A stretch of 64,000 bases of DNA from UTCHB3 sp002050155 (lineage in GTDB: Bacteria > Bacteroidota > Ignavibacteria > Ignavibacteriales > Ignavibacteriaceae), in assembly GCA_030584105.1 (NCBI GenBank), contig CP129491.1:1674001-1738000 (forward strand), given 5' to 3'. Made by a program: the position numbers and the translations under genes. Position 1 is the first letter of the stretch. Each line of letters begins with the position of its first letter. The notes below the pieces were generated by a model. That model made no database searches. It had not been told where the DNA came from and worked only from the letters and a program-made list of their open reading frames with translations. Positions 36,686-46,490 of this stretch are shown here, piece after piece.

Positions 36686-38197
36686 CTATTTCAACAGCAC
36701 CATCTTCCTTACTATATTCTCACCACCTGAAGATAAGCGATAGAAATAGACTCCGCCGGCTAACCTTGCGGCATCAAACACCACTTCGTGCGCACCGCTG
36801 ATTTGGTCCTCATCTACTAAAACAGCACATTCTCTGCCAAGCAGATCGTGCACAGTAAGCCTGACCTTGCCCGGTTTATCTATAGAATATTTAATCACAG
36901 TTGACGGATTAAACGGATTCGGATAATTCTGCGACAAATCAAACGACTTCGGCGCAAAATTTTCGTCCGATACATCCGTGGGGATTCGGTTGAAAGTGAT
37001 CGAAGCATTTGAATACGCCATCCATCCGGGTGCACCGTGTCCCTCAAGCCCGATATAAAGTTGTCCTCTGTGCAGCCTTGAATCAGATGTATTCAGGGAG
37101 CCGGTCAAAGCAGTGACTGAATTAACCAAAACGGTAATATTTATCGTGTTCCCGTTTCTCTGTGATTTGAAAGTAACGGTGTTTGTCGGTTGTGTAAACT
37201 GAAAATGAGTTTTAACGAGGGTTTTGGGATTTTCATCAACATCTCCGCCGTCGTTATAGATAATGCTTATAGTATCATCCCCAATCGTAATACCGGTGAA
37301 ATAGCGCCAACTGTACATTCGCCCGCCGACCAAATACTTGTTTTCATCAAAGTCACCGGTTCCTGTTATAGTAAATGAATAATCTTCCACGGCAGGAAGT
37401 GGTGATCCGGTCAACAGGGAATAGATCTCGTTACCCGAGTTTGGAAAATTAAACCTAAGTTGGTTGTTCTCAATTGTTATATTTTGCCCAATAACATCCC
37501 ACGAGCCTATTTTAATCCATGGGGTTAAAGGATCAATGAAAGGCTCGTTATACTCAGAGTAAGCGTCCCCGATATAAGGGTTATATCTGATATCGATATT
37601 CTTCATCTCCCATTTTAATATGCCATCCCCCCAGTATTGCATTAAAAGATGCCCCCATCTTAATTCCTGAGGGACATTGCTTATCGGAATGGTTGCCTTC
37701 AGAATGTTGTCAACATAAACCTTGATAGTGGCATCATTTCCAAAAAAAGATGCCTCCAATTTTCCTTTTGTTTCAGTCTCGTTTACAGGAACTGTACCGA
37801 TTGTAACGAACTCTATATCGTTAAAATCCGTGATATTAGTTGCATATACAATTTCGAAAGCACTGCTTTCGTTCAGCATAATTCCAGGAAAGGAATTGAA
37901 TCCGAATCTCCCAAGGCTAAAACCTTCCAGTTCAACATCGGTTCCTCGTTCAAATTCGATTGAGAAATCGTCGGAAGTGGCGCCCATTGGAAAGAAGACT
38001 GATACTACTCCTTGGTCAGGGTCATTACCTGTAATTTATAAGTGTCCGTTTTGGACTGTAACACTTGCATCTGCGTAAAAAGCCCAGCCGTCTGTATTGT
38101 TTGTGCTGAAATCGTTAAAGTAACGATGGCTGGTTTGTGCAAGGAGAAAAGGAGCTAAAAGCAATCACAGAACTATCTGAAGTGTAAGCTTTCTCAT
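36686..38197 (-). pseudogene. T9SS-sorted jelly-roll-like protein gene broken by two in-frame stop codons
   Basis: Reading from ATG 38197 gives a clear signal peptide interrupted by TGA at codon 11 (38165-38167): MRKLTLQIVL, stop, LLLAPFLLAQ. It continues as RYFNDFSTNNTDGWAFYADA, meets TAA at codon 54 (38036-38038), and resumes ITGNDPDQGVVSVFFPMG with no further break to the sorting domain. The passenger is beta-rich, with two segments like concanavalin/jelly-roll domains (FTGITIGDDTISIIYNDGG and IKIGSWDVIGQNITIENNQL). The C-terminus has LSQNYPNPFNPSTVIKYSID and ends RKMVLLK. Only the two nonsense changes damage it, so inactivation is recent, or the sequence has two errors. Confidence 0.85.
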
Positions 38198-38543
38198 TTC
38201 TGCCTTCAAGTTGTTAAGAACTTATTTTATTTAATTAAAATTTTTGATTTTTTTTAATAAATCAATTTATTGTTTTACAAATTTTTACAAATTAATAAAA
38301 TAAAAAATATTTATTGAGTAGTGTAACGAAATCCATAATTAAAGTCAAGTGATTGGAAGCACAAAACCCCGGACGGTCTCATTTCAATCAGAAAGTTGAA
38401 AAATACATTCTAATTTGGGTAAAAAACAAATCAACATCAACTAACTGCTTCACATTAATCACAGGTCTCGATTAGATTTTGATGGGGTTTCGATAGGGTT
38501 TCGGTAGGGTTTTGCAGCGATTTTAAGGCGTGGTAATAGTTCG
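38198..38543. other. AT-rich gap
   Basis: No gene. A very AT-rich block (38220-38320) likely holds the promoter for the leftward pseudogene. GGGTTTCGATA, GGGTTTCGGTA and GGGTTTTGCAG form a short degenerate repeat near 38477-38517. Confidence 0.45.
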
Positions 38544-38656
38544 CTTCAAAGCAACAAAAACAATAACTCAATTTATCTCATACAAATCAGCTTTTTTAGA
38601 AGCGGTTTTTTTTCGGAGTTTCCCCCACTTCTAAGCAGCAGAAACAAAAACTCGAT
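38544..38656 (-). repeat. Degenerate copy of the Asp-box gene tail, 84-bp spacing
   Basis: TTATCTCATA at 38573 matches the stop region at 38657 (period 84), and the preceding AGCAACAAAAACAATAACTC matches its counterpart at 38635. The copy encodes TASKK and LICMR with a one-base insertion between them; the true tail is TASKKLIYMR. Ala, Ser, Lys and Leu codons differ synonymously. Confidence 0.75.
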
Positions 38657-40531
38657 TTATCTCATATAAATCAACTTTTTTGAGGCGGTTTTTTCCCCTG
38701 CTTCTAAACGATAGAAATATACTCCCGAAGGCAAAGCCACCGGAACAGATGAAAGATCAAGATTAACTTCGTGAACACCGGCTTCTTTATATCCCTCGAC
38801 CAAAGTTATAATCTTCCGACCCGTTACATCGAACACCTTCAGTGAAACCCATGATCCCTTTGGAATCTGATACGAAATAACCGTCGGTTTATTTCCTGAA
38901 AATGGATTCGGGTAGTTCTGGAACAGATCAAAGCTGACAGGGTTACTCACCGACACCTCCACCTCGTGCGAATAAGATACTTCACCGTTGTAATCAATCT
39001 GTTTCAACCGATACTTATAGTAACCGGGTGTTTCCCTTCTATCCTGAAAAGAATAAAAGACGGGCTGAGCCGAAGTTCCTTTCCCCTCCACAAAGCCGAC
39101 AGAACTCCAGATGATATTTCTGAAAGATAAATCGGAAGAAAACGCCATTTCCACTTCAAAACCCTTGTTGTTAACCTCGGTTGCAGTTTGCCACTCCAAA
39201 AGCACGGTTGAGTTATCAACTAACCCGGTGAAATTAGCCAGCTCAACGGGCACAACAGCCGTCGAATCGTAGAAAGGCGCCGTCCATATAGACATTGTTG
39301 TGTTATCCGCTCTCATCCAGATTGGGTGCACCCACCCTTTGTGGGCTGCAATTCCGGTGTAATCGCCAAAAAAGACAGAAGCGGAAGGGTTGAAAGAAGT
39401 TTCATTAATCTTAAAATTTTCCCAGGTCAAGCCGCCGTCGATCGATTTAGCGATATACACATCGGTGATGTTTTGCGTTGTGTTGCGTCTATCGTAAAAA
39501 ATTGCGTAGAGAAACCCGGTGCTTTGGTCGATTGTCATCCAGGTGAAAAATTGATGACGGGTTGTGTTGTCATTGTTCACCCTTATCGGTTGGCTCCAGG
39601 TATCACCTCCGTCGGTTGAGCGCACTACGAACACATCGGTATTGTTTACGCCGTTTCGCTGATCAGACCAGTTAATGTAGATATTACCTCTGTAGGGACT
39701 GTTTGAAGTGTCGCACATTGTAATCGGCAGCCCGTTGCACCTCTGAATGCCGGGGATGTTGAAATCCCACCCTCCGGGCACTGCAGTAACAATCACATCA
39801 GTTCCGAAAGTCAAACCGCCGTCAAAAGAGCGATCGAATGAAATACCATCAGGCCCCACCCAAGCTACATATACTTCACCGTTAGGTCCAACTGCGGGCA
39901 CTGCGCCTTCGACCGTGTTGTCTTCATCCACACAATCGCCGCTTCTGTCAGAGATTTTTACGGGAGCCATCCAAGTCAGCCCTGCGTCGGTACTTCTGCT
40001 GAAAAGAATGCGCGTGCTATCCGATGGGGCACCACTTCCGTAGTTGTCAAACTCAGTCCACGCCATATAAAGATTACCCTTGAACAACGGGCTGTGCATA
40101 TCGGCGGCTAACCACTCCTTATCCTGCTCCTTTGGCGGAGTTAATCCCACGCCCGCACCGTCACTCCAGTTTGCACCGTTATCGGTCGAACGCTGCACTA
40201 CAACACGATCGATCCAATAGCCAACCGTCGGGTTCGAAAGGTGCCCGTAATATAAATAACCGCGATGATCGTAAAGCAAACAAGGGTCACCCCACACCCC
40301 AAGAGTTGAGTTCATCGTTTTTTGAACCCATGTTTTACCCCTGTCAGAAGATATGTAAAAATAACTGAGGTTGGCTCCGGCAGCAATGTAGTTAGGGTCA
40401 ACAGGGTTAATGGTAATTGATGTCTCGTTTGGCGAGTTTGCGTTCTGTGTTGAGATGCGGTAATTTGCTATCTGTGGGTAGAGACCGGTTGAAATAAGCA
40501 GTAATACTACGAATATTGTTTTCGTTTTCAT
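38657..40531 (-). CDS. T9SS-sorted Asp-box (BNR, sialidase-like) protein
   Basis: The 624-residue secreted protein has a signal peptide (MKTKTIFVVLLLISTGLYPQ) and a six-bladed propeller marked by Asp-box repeats: SSDRGKTW, STDNGANW, STDAGLTW, SFDGGLTF, STDGGDTW and SIDGGLTW. A linker (VELANFTGLVDNSTVLLEWQ) introduces a beta domain and then the sorting domain (FQNYPNPFSGNKPTVISY ... SGVYFYRLEAG). Sialidases share the fold, but the Arg triad and nucleophilic Tyr cannot be assigned, so enzymatic activity is uncertain. The next gene upstream is pdxJ, which is unrelated. Confidence 0.85.
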   Translation of the reverse strand: MKTKTIFVVLLLISTGLYPQIANYRISTQNANSPNETSITINPVDPNYIAAGANLSYFYISSDRGKTWVQKTMNSTLGVWGDPCLLYDHRGYLYYGHLSNPTVGYWIDRVVVQRSTDNGANWSDGAGVGLTPPKEQDKEWLAADMHSPLFKGNLYMAWTEFDNYGSGAPSDSTRILFSRSTDAGLTWMAPVKISDRSGDCVDEDNTVEGAVPAVGPNGEVYVAWVGPDGISFDRSFDGGLTFGTDVIVTAVPGGWDFNIPGIQRCNGLPITMCDTSNSPYRGNIYINWSDQRNGVNNTDVFVVRSTDGGDTWSQPIRVNNDNTTRHQFFTWMTIDQSTGFLYAIFYDRRNTTQNITDVYIAKSIDGGLTWENFKINETSFNPSASVFFGDYTGIAAHKGWVHPIWMRADNTTMSIWTAPFYDSTAVVPVELANFTGLVDNSTVLLEWQTATEVNNKGFEVEMAFSSDLSFRNIIWSSVGFVEGKGTSAQPVFYSFQDRRETPGYYKYRLKQIDYNGEVSYSHEVEVSVSNPVSFDLFQNYPNPFSGNKPTVISYQIPKGSWVSLKVFDVTGRKIITLVEGYKEAGVHEVNLDLSSVPVALPSGVYFYRLEAGEKTASKKLIYMR

Positions 40532-40569
40532 GGCGTTTGTGATGTTTTAAATTTCTGTTTTTGCCTGCC

Positions 40570-41280
40570 TCATTTAAGCAGACCGATCATATCCTTCACG
40601 GCTTTATCAATCCCAACAAACAGTGCCCTTGCCACAACTGCGTGCCCGATACTTACCTCGTCAATAGTGTGAATTGAACGGAACGGCTTAATGTTGTGAT
40701 AATCCAGCCCGTGCCCGGCATTAACGCCTAAGCCGTTGTTGTGTGCGTAAAGCGCAGCTGCTTCAATTTTATCAATCTCTTCTGCAATTTTGGCTTCTGA
40801 CTTGGCTTCAGCGTACACCCCCGTGTGAATTTCTATCACATCGGCACCTGCTTCCAAAGAGGCGTCAATTTGGTCGTTATTCGGTTCAATAAAAAGCGAA
40901 ACTTTAATCCCGGCGTCGTGCAGTCTTTTGTTAGTTTCTTTAATTTTATCAAGCCCTGCAATCACATCCAATCCGCCCTCGGTGGTAAGTTCCATCCTGT
41001 GCTCCGGCACTAAGGTAGCCAGTTCGGGCTTCACTTTGCACGCAATCTGAATAATTTCATCATTTGTCGCCATTTCCAAATCGAGTTTGGTTTTAATCGT
41101 ATCCTTCAAGAGGTACACATCCCGGTCTGTGATGTGTCGCCTGTCTTCACGGAGGTGCACAACAATACCGTCTGCGCCTGCTTGCTCAGCCATCAGAGCG
41201 GCGAGTATGGGATCGGGTTGGTTGCCTCCGCGGGCGTTTCTGACAGTGGCAAAATGGTCAATATTCAGACAAAAACGCAT
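40570..41280 (-). CDS. pdxJ: Pyridoxine 5'-phosphate synthase
   Basis: PdxJ condenses 1-deoxyxylulose 5-phosphate with 3-amino-2-oxopropyl phosphate in vitamin B6 synthesis. The 236-residue TIM barrel shows the conserved start LNIDHFATVRNARGG, HLREDRRHITDRDV, and LNAGHGLDYHN-type motif here as GVNAGHGLDYHNIKPF, ending EVSIGHAVVARALF. Length is normal. It lies alone between the Asp-box gene and nth. Confidence 0.96.
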   Translation of the reverse strand: MRFCLNIDHFATVRNARGGNQPDPILAALMAEQAGADGIVVHLREDRRHITDRDVYLLKDTIKTKLDLEMATNDEIIQIACKVKPELATLVPEHRMELTTEGGLDVIAGLDKIKETNKRLHDAGIKVSLFIEPNNDQIDASLEAGADVIEIHTGVYAEAKSEAKIAEEIDKIEAAALYAHNNGLGVNAGHGLDYHNIKPFRSIHTIDEVSIGHAVVARALFVGIDKAVKDMIGLLK

Positions 41281-41449
41281 TTTTCTTCCTTGTTATTATT
41301 TTCTTCAATCTCAAACTTACAAACCTTATCGGTTAAGTCAAAATTTGTATAAACCTTTTGTTCGTGCACCTGCAAAAAAAAAATTATTCCCAACGCAACA
41401 ACCCGGCAAAAAGTAAACAATTAAACCGTTAAAATCAGAACTTAACACG

Positions 41450-42169
41450 CTAAATCTTATCCAACAGCAAGAAACCCGCATAGGGAAACTTTTTTGGTCC
41501 CGCGTGCATGTTTTTCTCTTTATATGCGCAAACATCCAACAGCGGGCAGTGGGGGCAGTCGGGGGCGGTAGGGCGGCAAAATTCACGCCCCAACAGAATC
41601 AGGTTGCTGTGGAAACTGTGCGCCAATCCCTCAGGGATATTACCCATAAGTGCATAAAATGTTTTATCCGGTTGCCCGGTTTTTGTAAGTCCAATCCTTT
41701 GAACGGTTCTGTTAACATGCGTATCAACGGGGCAAATATTCCTCTTCAGCGAAAACAGCAGCACACAGGCGGCAGTTTTAACCCCAACCCCTTTATACGA
41801 GGTTAGTTCTTTCATAATATCTTCGTCGCTCATCGTGCGGGTGTGTTCAAGGTCTAACCTACCCTGCTTTGCGTAAAGCTCATCCAAAACGCCCTTAATT
41901 GCCGCAGATTTCTGTTTCGCTAACCCTGCAGATTTAATCACTTCCATCACCTCTTCGGTTGGGGCAAGCCGCACTTCTTCCCATGTTTTATATCGGTCAC
42001 GCAAATTTTTGTACGCCCGCCACGAGTTTTTATCGTTTGTGTTTTGCGAAAGAATTGTGCCGATTAAAACATTCAGCGGTTTTTGGGGCGTCTCTTTCCG
42101 AGGGGGTTCTCCGTAATAGTCGCGCAGCAGCGAGTCAATCCTGGCAATCTTATCCGATAATTTCTTCAT
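41450..42169 (-). CDS. nth: Endonuclease III (DNA glycosylase/AP lyase)
   Basis: Nth removes oxidised pyrimidines and nicks abasic sites. The 239 residues show the helix-hairpin-helix YKGVGVKTAACVLL with the catalytic Lys, the catalytic Asp in ICPVDTHVNR, and a [4Fe-4S] cluster motif C-x6-C-x2-C-x5-C (CRPTAPDCPHCPLLDVC). An extension of about 20 residues follows the cluster. The gene is divergent from the phosphohexomutase gene. Confidence 0.95.
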   Translation of the reverse strand: MKKLSDKIARIDSLLRDYYGEPPRKETPQKPLNVLIGTILSQNTNDKNSWRAYKNLRDRYKTWEEVRLAPTEEVMEVIKSAGLAKQKSAAIKGVLDELYAKQGRLDLEHTRTMSDEDIMKELTSYKGVGVKTAACVLLFSLKRNICPVDTHVNRTVQRIGLTKTGQPDKTFYALMGNIPEGLAHSFHSNLILLGREFCRPTAPDCPHCPLLDVCAYKEKNMHAGPKKFPYAGFLLLDKI

Positions 42170-42364
42170 CTTTGTGCAATCTGTGTTTTGTTCATTATTA
42201 TAGGTGGTCTCGGTTTCTTATTTTTCTGAATTGCAATTTCGATAATTTAAAAGAATTAAATCAACTAAAAGAATCAGAACAATTAAAAAATCTACGGTTT
42301 CAGCCCGGTGGCTGCAAATTCGGGCAGCAACAGGGTGCAAAACTCAAAAAAACAGGAGAAAATA

Positions 42365-43720
42365 ATGCCTACTTTGATGGTTAGTATTTCAGGAATCAGG
42401 GGAATTGTCGGCGATGGGCTTGACCCGGCAACACTCGTTAATTTCACCTCTGCTTACGCAAAATGGATCGGCAAAGGCACCGTTGTTATCGGGCGCGACT
42501 CCCGAATCACCGGCTCGATGGTCAGCGCCGTTACTGCAGGAACTTTAAACGCTCTTGGTATCGATGTCGTGGATATTGGAATAGTCCCCACGCCGACAGT
42601 CCAGTTTGCCGTTAAAACGCTCGGCGCACAGGGTGGAATTGCAATTTCTGCAAGTCATAACCCTAACGAGTGGAATGCCTTAAAACTGTTAAATTCTACC
42701 GGGCAGTTTATGTCACCCGACGAACACAACGAAATGAAAAAGTTTCTGAACCAAACCCCCGAATGGAAAAGCTGGGACGCCATCGGGAAGACTTCGTTCA
42801 ATGCCGATATGCTGCGAATCCACAAAGAGAAAGCGCTTGCACTCCCCTTTATTGACATTGAACTTATCCGGTCAAAGAAATTTAAAGTGGTTGCGGACTG
42901 CGTTAACGGCGCCGGTGTTTATGTTATCCCTGAGTTGCTGCGTGACCTCGGCTGCGAGGTGATCGAAATGAATTGCGAAAAAACGGGCATCTTCCCAAGG
43001 TTGCCGGAGCCACTTCCCGAAAACCTGACCGAAACTATGCGCAAAGTGAAAGATACAGGCGCCGACCTCGGCGTTGTCGTAGATCCCGATGCCGACAGGT
43101 TAGTGCTGATAACCGACAAAGGCGAGCCGTTCAGCGAAGAAAACACCATTTCGCATGTAGTGCAGTGGGTGCTTTCGAAAACTCCCGGAAATGTTGTGGT
43201 GAACCTTTCAACTACCCGTACCGTGGATGATGTTGCGACTGCAGCAGGCTGCAAAGTTTACAGATCGCCCGTTGGCGAAGCTAATGTGGTGCAGAAAATG
43301 AAGGAAACCAACGCTGTTATAGGCGGTGAAGGAAGTGGCGGCGTGATCTATCCGGCGCTTCACTACGGAAGGGATTCGTTAGTGGGCACGATTATCACAC
43401 TGCAACATCTGGCGGAGTTTGGAGGCAAACTTTCCGAACTGAAACGCGCACTTCCGCAATATTTTATTGCTAAAAAGAAGATTGATATTTCCGGCAAATC
43501 ACCCGATGAAGTGCTGGAAGCTATGATTTCAAAATACAAAAACGAGAAAATTAACACCGACGATGGGCTGAGGATCGATTTCCCGGACCATTGGGTACAC
43601 TTCCGGAAGTCGAACACAGAACCGATCATCAGGGTTATTGCAGAAACTACTTCTTACGACGCAGCCGTGGCACTTTGTGAGAAGTATTTTGATATTTTGC
43701 TTCAGATTATTAACGGGTGA
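42365..43720 (+). CDS. Phosphoglucosamine mutase/phosphomannomutase-family enzyme
   Basis: The start is ATG 42365 (MPTLMVSISGIRGIVGDGLD), with AGGAGAAAATA before it; an earlier in-frame ATG at 42308 gives an implausible extension. The 451 residues have the four mutase loops: S97 in AISASHNPNEWNALKL, the metal loop DPDADRLVLI, sugar loop GEGSGGVIYP, and phosphate loop RKSNTEPIIRVIAET. GEGSGGV is the pattern in GlmM-like enzymes, which make glucosamine 1-phosphate for cell-wall precursors, but phosphomannomutase activity is possible. The substrate cannot be decided by eye. Confidence 0.88.
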   Translation: MPTLMVSISGIRGIVGDGLDPATLVNFTSAYAKWIGKGTVVIGRDSRITGSMVSAVTAGTLNALGIDVVDIGIVPTPTVQFAVKTLGAQGGIAISASHNPNEWNALKLLNSTGQFMSPDEHNEMKKFLNQTPEWKSWDAIGKTSFNADMLRIHKEKALALPFIDIELIRSKKFKVVADCVNGAGVYVIPELLRDLGCEVIEMNCEKTGIFPRLPEPLPENLTETMRKVKDTGADLGVVVDPDADRLVLITDKGEPFSEENTISHVVQWVLSKTPGNVVVNLSTTRTVDDVATAAGCKVYRSPVGEANVVQKMKETNAVIGGEGSGGVIYPALHYGRDSLVGTIITLQHLAEFGGKLSELKRALPQYFIAKKKIDISGKSPDEVLEAMISKYKNEKINTDDGLRIDFPDHWVHFRKSNTEPIIRVIAETTSYDAAVALCEKYFDILLQIING

Positions 43721-43821
43721 TCTGTCAGGTAGAATTTGCTGACATTTTAGATTGTCAATTAACAAAAAAGCTCTAAAAGTTAAAACAATATATTTCGTAA
43801 AATGATCCGCAGATAAAAAAG

Positions 43822-44187
43822 ATGATTTTAGAAAAAGTAAGAAATCATTGCATTGCACAACCGGGAGCCGAAGAGTGCTTCCCTTTCGATGAAACTTCGC
43901 CTGTTTACAAAGTGATGGGTAAGATGTTTGCGATTATTTCGCTTGATCCCCCCTTTGGAATAAGCCTGAAGTGCGACCCGGAAAAGGCGCTCGAACTTCG
44001 GGAAGAGTTTGAAGGCATCACCCCCGGTTTCCACCTGAATAAAACTCACTGGAACACTGTGGCTTTCGACGGAACCGTGCCGCTTCACCTTATTCTGGAA
44101 TTAGTGGGTCATTCTTATGAATTAGTTTGTTCAGGGCTTCCCGCAAAACTTAAAAAAGAACTAAACAGGATTGAAAATGAAGAGTAA
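43822..44187 (+). CDS. MmcQ/YjbR-family protein
   Basis: The 121-residue protein has the CyaY-like fold of the MmcQ/YjbR family: CLAQPGAEECFPFDE-type segment (here CIAQPGAEECFPFDET), KVMGKMFAIISLD, and GFHLNKTHWNTVAFDG. These small proteins may bind DNA; no catalytic role is established. It follows the mutase by 101 bp and overlaps the start of the aminotransferase gene by 11 bp. Confidence 0.88.
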   Translation: MILEKVRNHCIAQPGAEECFPFDETSPVYKVMGKMFAIISLDPPFGISLKCDPEKALELREEFEGITPGFHLNKTHWNTVAFDGTVPLHLILELVGHSYELVCSGLPAKLKKELNRIENEE

Positions 44188-45322
44188 ACTGCCAGGTGCC
44201 CCCACCAGCATTTTTGCGGTGATGTCGGCTTTGGCTAATCAGCATAAAGCGGTTAATCTTTCGCAGGGTTTCCCCGATTTTGACCTTGCACCCGAGCTGA
44301 TCGAACTGATGGATAAAAATATGCGTGCCGGCAACAACCAATATGCGCCTATGCCCGGCGTGCCTGCACTTCGGGAAGAAATTGCACGCAAAATAAAACG
44401 GGACTACGGCAGGGAGTACAACCCCGATACCGAAATAACCATCACTTCCGGCGCAACACAGGCGCTTTTTACGGCGTTTAATTCGTTTATTTTCTCCGGC
44501 GATGAAGTGGTTATAATTGAGCCTGCATACGATTCCTATTACCCTTCCGTTGTCGTTAACGGTGGAGTGCCGGTTCCCGTTCCCCTTGATGAAAATGCAA
44601 AATTCGACTGGGAAAGGATTAAAAGCGCTATTTCACCACGCACGAAAATGATCGTTTTGAACTCGCCACACAACCCTTTGGGATCTGCTTTCACCCCTGA
44701 AGATATTGAAGCACTTACGGAAATTGTGCGGAATACCGATATTTTAATCGTTTCTGACGAGGTTTACGAGCACATAATTTTCGACGGCAGGCAGCACCTG
44801 AGCATGGCTCGCTATCCCGAGTTGGCAGAAAGAGCAATAGTAATTTCTTCTTTTGGTAAAACTTTTCACGCAACGGGCTGGAAGGTTGGGTACATTGCTG
44901 CTCCTGCAAAGTATGTTGCAGAATTCAGAAAGGTGCACCAGTTCACCGTGTTTGCCGTGAACACACCCGCACAATTTTCTTATGCCGAATACCTGAAAAC
45001 CCCCGATAATTATCTTCAATTGGCGGATTTTTACCAGAAAAAGCGTGATTTTTTGAACGGCATTTTGGGCGCAACTAAACTGAAATTCACTCCCGCTGAA
45101 GGTACTTATTTCCAGATTTATGACTATTCTGCGTATTCTGACGAAGATGATTTTGCGTTTGCAAAACGACTGACAACAGAAGCGGGCACAGCGGTTATTC
45201 CGATTTCACCTTTTTGCACAACTGAATACACCGGTAAGAAAATGCGTGTTTGTTTCGCTAAGAAAGACCCCGTAATTAAGGAGGGAGCCGAAAGGCTTCT
45301 GCGCTTCTTTGAAAAATTGTAG
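44177..45322 (+). CDS. PLP-dependent class I/II aminotransferase (methionine/kynurenine aminotransferase-like)
   Basis: The ATG at 44177 is chosen over an in-frame TTG at 44171 because AACAGGA lies at proper distance. The 381 residues show the class I/II fold: N166 in NSPHNPLGS, D194 and Y197 in VSDEVYEHI, and Schiff-base K228 in SSFGKTFHATGWKVGY. The opening VNLSQGFPDF and PMPGVPALRE match the YbdL (methionine aminotransferase) and kynurenine aminotransferase group. It is translationally coupled to the MmcQ-like gene. Confidence 0.9.
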   Translation: MKSKLPGAPTSIFAVMSALANQHKAVNLSQGFPDFDLAPELIELMDKNMRAGNNQYAPMPGVPALREEIARKIKRDYGREYNPDTEITITSGATQALFTAFNSFIFSGDEVVIIEPAYDSYYPSVVVNGGVPVPVPLDENAKFDWERIKSAISPRTKMIVLNSPHNPLGSAFTPEDIEALTEIVRNTDILIVSDEVYEHIIFDGRQHLSMARYPELAERAIVISSFGKTFHATGWKVGYIAAPAKYVAEFRKVHQFTVFAVNTPAQFSYAEYLKTPDNYLQLADFYQKKRDFLNGILGATKLKFTPAEGTYFQIYDYSAYSDEDDFAFAKRLTTEAGTAVIPISPFCTTEYTGKKMRVCFAKKDPVIKEGAERLLRFFEKL

Positions 45323-45397
45323 GGAAAAAATGTGATTTTGTGGATGAAATTACTGTATTGGCGGGACCGGCAAAACAGAGAGCACTTTGATATTTAA

Positions 45398-45435
45398 AAC
45401 AAAAAAGCCTGACTCAAAAAAAATAGTCAGGCTTT
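45398..45435 (-). terminator. Terminator of the tRNA gene
   Basis: AAAGCCTGACT (45404-45414) pairs with AGTCAGGCTTT (45425-45435), and on the minus strand TTTTTTG follows. It lies immediately 3' of the tRNA. Confidence 0.8.
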
Positions 45436-45442
45436 GGCTTTG

Positions 45443-45515
<73 letters not shown>

Positions 45516-45664
45516 GTGTTAAAATCAATTCTGATTTCAAATAATTTTCAAAATCAGTAACACAATATAACATTTTTTTTGAGAAAATCAAAATGGGTGG
45601 CTGTTCATCAAAGGAAGTTTTTTCCAACGCCACAATCTTATTTCAATTCTTAAAAAAAAATCCG

Positions 45665-45776
45665 GACTACGCAACAAACTGCCGGCAGATAGAGTTAAAC
45701 CACTCTGCGGTTGTTCCCAAAGAGAAATTATTGACTACGCAACAAACTGCCGGCAGATGAAAGTAAACCCCTCCGG
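45665..45776 (-). repeat. 68-bp repeat beyond the VanX-like gene
   Basis: GACTACGCAACAAACTGCCG plus GCAGAT occurs at 45665-45690 and 45733-45758 (26 bp identical). Flanks are also similar, including degraded sequence resembling the VanX-like gene tail. Confidence 0.8.
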
Positions 45777-46490
45777 TTACAACTCCTCAAACGGAATATC
45801 CATCAATTCAAAGTTTTTCCAGGTGCTGAAATCGTAATGCCACCACTCAGATTCCAAAACATCAAAGCCATATTTTGTCATCAGGCTGCGAAGCAATGCA
45901 CGGTTTACACGCACGATAAGCGACAAATCAGAAAACTTATGCCACGCTTCCTCGTTGAACGAATCAAATTCTGTTGGCATCTCTAAATATTCACCTGTTT
46001 TCAGATCATACAAACCGAGATCGATCGCACAGCCGCGGTTATGACGGCTGCCTGTTTTGGGACTTGCGGCGTAATTATCGTCCAACACAAACTCCCAAAT
46101 TTTCTTTGTTATCGCATAAGGTCGATAGCCATCGTAAACAACAATCCCCAAGCCGTTCAGCTCAAGCTCCTTTGCAACTTTCTGCAGAGCAAGTGCGGCC
46201 GGAAGCCTTAAAAATGCCCGCGGAGTGTTATATAAAACCTCCTTTGTTACATTGTTTTTTGTGGCATAACGAATATCCATTTTCAAATTTGGCACAATTT
46301 TCTGCAGATCCACCATTTCTTTGTTTGCGTCGGCTTCCGTTAACTTTTTGTAAAGTGCAAAATCGGAAACAACCGGCAGACCATACTCGTTCAGAGGAAT
46401 TGTCGCCTGCGCAAGACCGTCACCGGCGCCAAAAACAAAAACCAACAACAACACTATTAGTGCGAAAACAAAATTAAACTTGCTTTTCAT
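45777..46490 (-). CDS. D-alanyl-D-alanine dipeptidase (VanX/DdpX-like)
   Basis: The 237-residue exported enzyme (signal peptide MKSKFNFVFALIVLLLVFVF) hydrolyses D-Ala-D-Ala. Motifs are typical: LKMDIRYATKNN, VVYDGYRPYAI with the transition-state Arg, SRHNRGCAIDLGL with zinc ligands His and Asp, EMPTEFDSF, and the catalytic/zinc ExxH in ESEWWHYDF. No vanH, vanA or vanS genes are nearby, so this is a housekeeping turnover enzyme, not glycopeptide resistance. Confidence 0.93.
   Translation of the reverse strand: MKSKFNFVFALIVLLLVFVFGAGDGLAQATIPLNEYGLPVVSDFALYKKLTEADANKEMVDLQKIVPNLKMDIRYATKNNVTKEVLYNTPRAFLRLPAALALQKVAKELELNGLGIVVYDGYRPYAITKKIWEFVLDDNYAASPKTGSRHNRGCAIDLGLYDLKTGEYLEMPTEFDSFNEEAWHKFSDLSLIVRVNRALLRSLMTKYGFDVLESEWWHYDFSTWKNFELMDIPFEEL

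Noticed and set aside
38036..38167. Selenocysteine or reassigned stop codons in the T9SS gene
   Set aside because: The two stops are different codons (TGA and TAA), and both TAA and TGA end normal genes in the window, for example the EamA-family gene (TAA) and the methyltransferase gene (TGA).
45777..46490. Glycopeptide-resistance operon
   Set aside because: Only the VanX-like dipeptidase is present, with no ligase, dehydrogenase or regulatory genes.
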